Positions 58,027 through 64,000 of a DNA stretch of 64,000 nt are shown piece after piece. Under the pieces are notes generated by a model that worked only from the letters and a program-made list of their open reading frames with translations, did no database searches and had not been told where the DNA came from. The translations under genes were made by a program, and so were the position numbers. The stretch is from Aedes albopictus (taxonomy: Eukaryota; Arthropoda; Insecta; Diptera; Culicidae): positions 332,612,421-332,676,420 of the forward strand of contig NC_085138.1 of NCBI RefSeq assembly GCF_035046485.1, written 5' to 3'. Position 1 is the stretch's first letter. Each line of letters opens with the position of its first letter.

Positions 58027-58028
58027 TA

Positions 58029-59479
58029 AGTCATTCCCCTGGTAATGAGTTCTGATAGCTGCATGAATCTCTTAGCACCGTGTTGAAGCGTTCCACCATC
58101 CGCCCCATCCGCCCGTGAGTTGTCGTGACCACCGAAAGTTGTGCGCGAAATCAGGTCTTGGTGAAGAAGCCAAACCCCTAGTATACCGGATAGCCTCATG
58201 TATATTCTGAGCGATTACTATGATTCACGTAACCACTCCATACTTACGTCCTCCCTTTTCTGGATCAACTGTGCCGAAAGCTCCACCAGATATTCAACGC
58301 ATCTTTTACTAAGCGGAATTTTCCGGTAAATCCTATTCGGTACATTTTGCAACACTCTCCTCCCGGTGAAAACTCCACAGACGGTCAGAGCACAAGTTCG
58401 AAAAACGCGAAGGGAAAAAATAAAATACTGAAACATGCAAATGAGGGTAATTTCCATTTAAATAGTTTGTTTATCAACTGGACGTGTACGGTTCGTACAT
58501 ACGTATACGTACCGACATGAATGGAGAACAGAGCGCGTACTGTCGGACGGTCGGGTGCGGTGTGGTTCCAAATGTGTGATTCTATCAGTCTTTGAATGAC
58601 GGCGAACCAACAACCTAGTCCACGATTGGAAAGTGAGGACGGGCCAAGCGACGAGTGCACGAAGAAGGGTGCAGCAGTTTTCGTTTTCCAGCGAAATCGT
58701 TATTGGGTGCTATTAAAGTTAATAGATTTATTATTATGTTCCACCCTTTCGCAGTTGGTCGCGGTCGATGAAAGAGGGGGCTAGGATACGGTGAGTTATG
58801 CTTCGAATGGGGGTTGGGTTTGTGCTCGATGGCTCTTTGGTTAGCTTTTAGATAGACAAATGGGACAAATTTAGCATTCAAACGCTGGCAACTGGCATGC
58901 TGATGAATGAGAGATGGATTACTTATTCCTCCTGGGACGATGTTGGATCTAATTAGCAAGTGGAACACTGGCACACGCCTTTTCGGAAGCTGTGGATAAT
59001 GAAATTTTCATAAATTCTGAAATGGAATAGGGCTTAGGTCAGCTCGGTTAAGCGTCTTCCAATGCGTTTTTTAATTTTCTCGCGTAATTAGCCCAATTGC
59101 AATAAATTTCAGCATGGTAAAATGTGTAAACACTAATTCCACGAACTGCTGCGTCAAATGCAGCGTGTGACACATTTTAAGCTTCGCATAATTTGTTCAT
59201 TTGATTTCATAGTATCATCAAATGGAGCCCATGGGAGATAGCAATTTACATAATTTTCTAATATTTACCGAATGGTCGTTGGTAAGTTTCTGCTGAACAG
59301 AAGTTGGCATAGCCAGGCTTCAACGGCGGTGTCTGAATAGCTTTAGATTGTATACATACCTTACATATGCTTCATGGATGGAAGGTACTCACTCATTCAC
59401 ACAATCTTGCGAAGACTGCGCAGCGCAGCGTCCCACACCCCGAAAACGGAGAATTCCCAGGCAATCATCGCATTTGAAA
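58029..59479. other. No assignable gene
   Basis: 58029-58460 may be the R1 5' part (a minus-strand frame VFTGRRVLQNVPNRIYRKIP is weakly gene-like). 58600-59340 shows no repeats and no domains. 59472-59479 is the left flank of the third hAT-like unit. Confidence 0.35.
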
Positions 59480-59864
59480 CAAGGGCGTATCCAGCTTTTT
59501 GGTCCAAGGGGGGGGGGGGAGGTGCAAGCACCCTTAGCAAATTTGCACCTAAACGCTGCACGGTGAAATTGAGTATATGACCATTATATTCTTAAAGCAT
59601 TATTTATTCCTTCAGCTGTCACGCTGTTGTATTTTGTTCAATACGTTAAAAAAAAGCTCGCCTGATCTGCACAAATCAACGTGATGCTGGTAGCGGTGAC
59701 CAATTTCTGGAAGAATAAGGATTTTTATTAACTCGTGCATTATTTTTTTCTGACTTTTATACTGTTAAAGTCTACACAATTTTCTTAAGAAATTATAGCT
59801 GAAATCTTTTGAAAATTACGTATTTTTTTGAAGACCAACCTAGAGTTTCCTGGTTCCTGTATGC

Positions 59865-60151
59865 CTCCTCTCCTCTCCTCTTCTTGGCGTAACGTCCTCA
59901 CTGGGACAAAGCCTGCTTCTCAGATTAGTTTTCTTTGAGCACTTCCACAGTTATTAACTGAGAGCTTCCTCTGCCAATGACCATTTTGCATGTGTATATC
60001 GTGTGGCAGGCACGAAGATACTCTATGCCCAAGGAAGTCAAGGAAATTTCCTTTACGAAAAGATCCTGGACCGACCGGGAATCGAACCCGTCACCCTCAG
60101 CATGGTCATGCTGAATACCCGTGCGTTTACCGCCTCGGCTATATGGGCCCT
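59865..60151 (-). mobile_element. Feilai-like SINE, full length
   Basis: Complement of the 15627 copy with few differences: head GGGCCCATATAGCCGAGGCG, B box GGTTCGATTCCC (about 60077-60089), tail ending in AAGAGGAGAGGAG. The duplication GTTCCTGTATGC flanks it (59853-59864; 60152-60163). Confidence 0.9.
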
Positions 60152-60179
60152 GTTCCTGTATGCATCCCTTTTAAATTAT

Positions 60180-62700
60180 CTTCCAATACTATTCGCTGGA
60201 GGAGTTCCTCCACAAATTCTTGAAATAATTTAAAAAAAACACGTAATCCTGAAAATGTTCTTGGGTACATCCCTGAAAAGATGTTTGAAAGATTTCTGAA
60301 ATTTCCGAAAGAACTCCTGAATAAATTTTTGAAGAGAACCCTGAAAAAAAAACCTGAATAAATTCCTGTTGCAATTCCTACAGGAATGCCTGAAGGAAGC
60401 CCTGTAGAATTCCTGGAGGAATTCCCGGTGAAATTCCCGGAAGAATTCCTGGAAGAATTTTTGATAGTATACCTGAAGGAATTTCTATATAAACTATGGG
60501 AGGAATACCTAGATAAATTTCTGAAGAGATCTCATAAGAAAACCCTAGAAGAAATCCTACATAAATTTCTGGAGGATTGGTTGAGGGAATTCCTGGAGGA
60601 ATCCTTGAAGCAATTCCTGGGAAAATCTCTAGTGAGAATCCTGAAGGAATGCCTGGAGAAACTTCTGGACAAATTCCGGGCGTAATTCCTGGAGGAGTAT
60701 TTGGGTAAGACCCTTCTTGGATGAATTCTTGGAGCAATTCCTTGGAGAAATTTCTGGAGGAATCCTTGAAGAAAATCCTGAAGGAATCTCTAGAGGAAGA
60801 ATCCCTGAAAAATTCATGAAAGTATACCTGGAGAATTTCCTGGAAAAATCTCTGAAGGAATTGCTGAAGAGAATTCCTGTGGGAATTGCTTGAGGAATCT
60901 CTAGAGGAAATCTTGAAAGAATTACTGGAAAAATTTCTAAAAGAATCTCCAGAGGAATTCTGGTAGATTGCTATTTCTTTTTTTTCTATTTCTGAAAAAA
61001 TCCCTTGAGAAATCCTCGAAGGAATTCCTGAAAGAATTTATTTATTATTTATTATTGAGCATTTTATCCGACAGTGGTGTCTTAATGAATAAAAATATAA
61101 AACTAATTGAACATAACACGTGTTAGAATAGCCTTAAACCTCTTAGTCGTAATATTAAAATCAAACAAGTGTACTACTTCGTTGAAGCACTCCATCATTG
61201 ATCGTACCGGCTCTTGGGATGCATAATCACGGCGTCTGAATGGCAATCGGAGGAATTCGGGGTGATGAAGAGCATATCCAGGAACGTTGAAGTTGATCAT
61301 CTGAAGCAAGTTGGGCGCGTCAATCTCCGCCGAAAAAAAATTTGCTACGAACATAGCCTTAGCCCGTTTTCTTCTCTGCTTCAAAGTTTCCAGTCCTATC
61401 AATTCAAAGCGGCTCCCATACAGTGGCAGATTTAAAGGGTCTTCCACGGCAAGTTCCGTAACGCGGACCTGATGAACCGCTTTTGAACGGATTCTATCCG
61501 GGAGGCGATAGTGCTGTGATATGGATCCCATACAATCGAAGAGGTTTCGAGAATAGGTTGAACGAGACTAACATACAACGATTTGAGCGTATACGGGTCT
61601 CTAAACTTTTTGCACAGTTTGCTCATAAACCCTAATTGACGGCGTGCTCTGTCGATAACTTCTTCATGGTGATTCCTGAATGATAGAGCCGAATCTAGTG
61701 TCACGCCTAGATCACGAATTGATTCGGTTCTGTTTAACAATTCCCCGTCAATGGTGTAATCAAACGGCACATGACTCATTTTGGAGGAATCTCTGAAGAA
61801 ATTCGTGTAATAATCTCTTGAGAAATTCCTGGAGGAATCCCAGAAAGAATTCCTAAAGAAATTGCAGATGGAATCCTTAGAGAAATCATGAAGGAATTCT
61901 AAGAAAAGTTCATGGAGGCATCCCTGTAGCAGTTCCTGGAGGAATCCCTACATGAGTTCCTGAATTTTGGAAGCATTCCCATGAAGAATTCCTTAGGATA
62001 TCCCAGGAAAGCTTTATTAACAAATTGCTGGAAGAATTTCTGTTGGAAAAAAATATTAAGGAATCCAGGTCTGCAATAATTTTTGGACGAATTATTATTG
62101 CAATCTTTGGATGAACTCCCAAAACAATATTTCAAGGAACTCCTTCGTTAATTTTTGGCTAATTTTTGGTAAAATAAGGGTCTTTGAGGGTTCTGAAGAT
62201 ATTGCTGCTGAAATACTTCGAATTATTTCAGGTTGAATTATTGCAGCAATCTCTAGTGGAATTCTTGAAGAAGAATATGGAGAAATGCCTAAAAAAAACT
62301 CTGAAAGAATACAAGAATACTTGCAGAAATACCTAAAAGAATTTCTGTTGACATTCCTTTGGAAATCCCTGGAGAAATCCTCGAAAAAAACACTGGAGCA
62401 TTTACTGGAGGAACCTCTAAAGATATCCCAGGAGAAATTCCCGGAGGAATGTCTGGTGAAACCCATTGAGTAATTTTTGAAAAATTCTCTGGAGGAGTTC
62501 TTGAAGCATTTCTTGGAACAAGCCCTAAAACAATCACTATTGGAACCCTGCAAGATACTCATGGAATTCACGAAAAAAAGGAGAAATCCCTTGAGGAATT
62601 TCTGAAACAATCTCTGGAGAAGTTCTTGAATAAATGCCTAAAGGGATTTCTGAAGGTTTCCTTGAAAGAATTCGTAAAAAAATCCAAGGTATTTTGCTCT
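60180..62700. repeat. 12-bp minisatellite, reverse orientation, split by a LINE fragment
   Basis: GGAATTCCTGGAGGAATTCC-like units from 60180 to 61039 and from 61784 to about 62700. Here the purine-rich strand is the plus strand, inverted relative to 1545-8890. Both sides degrade outward. Long frames reading E-E-F-L or I-P-P-G are artefacts of the period. Confidence 0.85.
61040..61783 (-). pseudogene. Jockey/CR1-like LINE, 5'-truncated 3' end
   Basis: Minus strand: FDYTIDGELLNRTESIRDLG, VTLDSALSFRNHHEEVIDRA, RRQLGFMSKLCKKF, LYVSLVQPILETSSIVWDPY and ESVQKRFIRSALRNLPW, then a 1-base frame change near 61440 into DPLNLPLYGSRFELIGLETL and KQRRKRAKAMFVANFF. These are the thumb and C-terminal region of a Jockey/CR1-type reverse transcriptase (DLGVTLDS, YGS..W blocks). 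A stop follows about 61103, then a 3' UTR and the tail AATAATAAATAATAAATAAA at about 61040. Everything upstream, including the catalytic core, is missing. Inserted in the minisatellite; target duplication unclear. Confidence 0.85.
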
Positions 62701-63119
62701 TAGTATGACGTTTGAATTGAATAATAGTGAAATTCGTGTAGCAGTAGTGTATAACTGCACTCTATAGCAGCATATGGTTCTACAAAGTCCATTTTTTCCC
62801 TAACGGAACTGGTTCCGGCATATCTGGAAAATTTGGCATGCTGTTTTTGTATTCCATGAATAAACATCATAAAATGTAGCCATTCAACCAAGCTTGTTAT
62901 TTGGTAAAATTCTATGGCAAGATGGAAATGGTTCTCTTGGAGAAATACTTGGTAAAATTTCCTATGATTCTCAAGTAAAAAAGGTTTGATAAGTCTAAAT
63001 AAACACCTTAATTATTGAACTAGTTTATTTTTTGAGATATTTTTCTGGAACTCTTAATTTTTGATAATATTTGAGTTAGCTCGAATTAAAAAAAATCTGC
63101 CACGACCACCCCCGCCCCT
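62701..63119. other. No gene; AT-rich right part of hAT3
   Basis: AT-rich, no repeats and no frame with motifs. Leads into the G-tract terminus at 63105-63134. Confidence 0.4.
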
Positions 63120-63142
63120 CTGGCTACGCCCATGAATTGGAA

Positions 63143-64000
63143 ATTAATGTGTGGAACTTGGTTGCTCTCAACTTGAACGCACAACAGATTATCTCCACAA
63201 CCCTTTTTTTTTTCTTCACGTACTTATGTAGTGACATCTGAGGATGTAATGGTCATAAATAGTACAAGTGCTCGCTAGCAGATGTCAATTTGGCGACATT
63301 CCGAGAACTCACGACTTAGTTAGTCACACAACTTTGGACGAGCTAACCACTAATTTTCCGTAAAATACAGCTCATTCAGTTTTGTTAATATCCGAGAAAT
63401 ACGGTTTGCTGGATGTACACGTTAACAACGAACAGAACAATGGTGGCTCCAGAGGGGCAGTTTCTCCTAAACTTCACGAGGATGCAAAGACTCCACAAAG
63501 CAGTCACATGCTCCTTATCACGTAAAACTGGCCGTTTGATGGTGTACTGAAAACGCAGAATTCAGCATTCTAGTCATAACCAGGAGAAAAAAGTGTCGTT
63601 GAAATTTACATTTTCCTAAATTTAAGGATTTGTCTGAAACATAGACCACACTATTATGTTATCATGTAGAATGAAATGAGTTCAACACATTTTAAAAAGT
63701 ATACTTTCTCCATACAACCATGAACCACTCTATTGTAAATGCTTATTGCGTCGATTGAAAATGCAGCAAGTACAGAAAAGCTTGTTCCAGATATAAAAGA
63801 CATGAAATTTTTCTTATTTTCTCAAAAAAAGAAAACACTTTTTGACGCAAAATCATAACGTAATAGTTTTTTTACTGTGAAATCACTATTCCAAACATTT
63901 CAACACCCAACACGATGAAAGCTGATTAGCACCGTAAGTTATTTTTGTCTGTTCGATGGTTCCATATTTTCCGATCAAATTTATATTTCCCAATGACTTC
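63143..64000. other. No gene seen
   Basis: Ordinary AT-rich sequence. No frame above noise, no terminus or duplication detected up to the window edge. Confidence 0.4.

Larger units (their letters stand above)
59480..63134. mobile_element. hAT3: 3.7-kb G-tract hAT-like unit
   Basis: Left end CAAGGGCGTATCCAGC, followed after about 12 bp by a G-run. The right end is the complement of CATGGGCGTAGCCAGAGGGG, finishing at 63134. Flanks ATTTGAAA (59472-59479) and AATTGGAA (63135-63142) agree at 6 of 8 positions, a plausible decayed duplication. The TIR resembles those of hAT1 and hAT2. The interior has a SINE, the 12-bp minisatellite and a Jockey/CR1-like fragment. No transposase. Confidence 0.6.

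Noticed and set aside
58615..58974. 119-codon minus-strand frame
   Set aside because: No motif, and it overlaps plus-strand frames of similar length; indistinguishable from noise.
15627..60151. tRNA genes at the B-box hits (15682, 19960, 30095, 37083, 48734, 50629, 54093, 60083)
   Set aside because: No complete cloverleaf with a matched acceptor stem. Several are bounded as SINEs with target duplications.

Overview
This window looks like a transposon-dense, gene-poor stretch of a mosquito genome, most likely culicine and probably Aedes. I base this on three things: tRNA-derived SINE copies that I recognise as Feilai-like, the mix of LINE clades (R1, RTE, Jockey/CR1-like and a possible I/Loner-like remnant) plus a Penelope-like element, and the very large number of foldback MITEs with TA, TTAA or 8-bp target duplications. 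I found no convincing host protein-coding gene, rRNA or functional tRNA. Everything protein-like that I recognise is decayed retrotransposon sequence. Most long open frames are by-products of a 12-bp minisatellite or of palindromes.

Layout. 1-1199 and 11724-13214: a Penelope-like retroelement on the minus strand with an inverted 584-bp duplicate and a hammerhead-ribozyme-like motif. It is split by a 10.5-kb hAT-like element (1200-11715, exact 8-bp duplication ATGTGATT) whose body is two satellites. One is a 12-bp minisatellite (about 7.3 kb) and the other an ATGGTGCA-rich repeat (about 2.8 kb). 13993-14453: a TA-flanked palindrome. 15536-41631: a second hAT-like unit of 26.1 kb (exact 8-bp duplication GTCGTTGT). 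It has swollen with nested insertions: a SINE, a TTAA-flanked piggyBac-like element, TA-flanked palindromes, LINE remnants and an LTR-like pair (34687-39375). 42909-44140: a MITE and a 5'-truncated RTE-like LINE. 44218-47566: a classic hAT TIR element (CAGTGTTGC..., duplication CTGCAGGT) containing another long-TIR element and a SINE with a 67-bp MITE inside it. 47575-50860: minisatellite, SINEs and a Tc1-like palindrome. About 52100-57738: an R1-clade LINE on the minus strand, broken by a 1.2-kb ACGATTT-rich insertion. 59480-63134: a third G-tract hAT-like unit, again filled with the 12-bp minisatellite, a SINE and a Jockey/CR1-like fragment.

The unifying observation is that three independent large hAT-like units share TIRs of the form CA-NNN-GCGT followed by a G-run. 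All three contain the same 12-bp GGAATTCCTCCA-type minisatellite, although none shows a transposase. Several boundaries below are precise because TIRs and target duplications can be read at both ends. Family names and the organism are inferred from memory without database searches.
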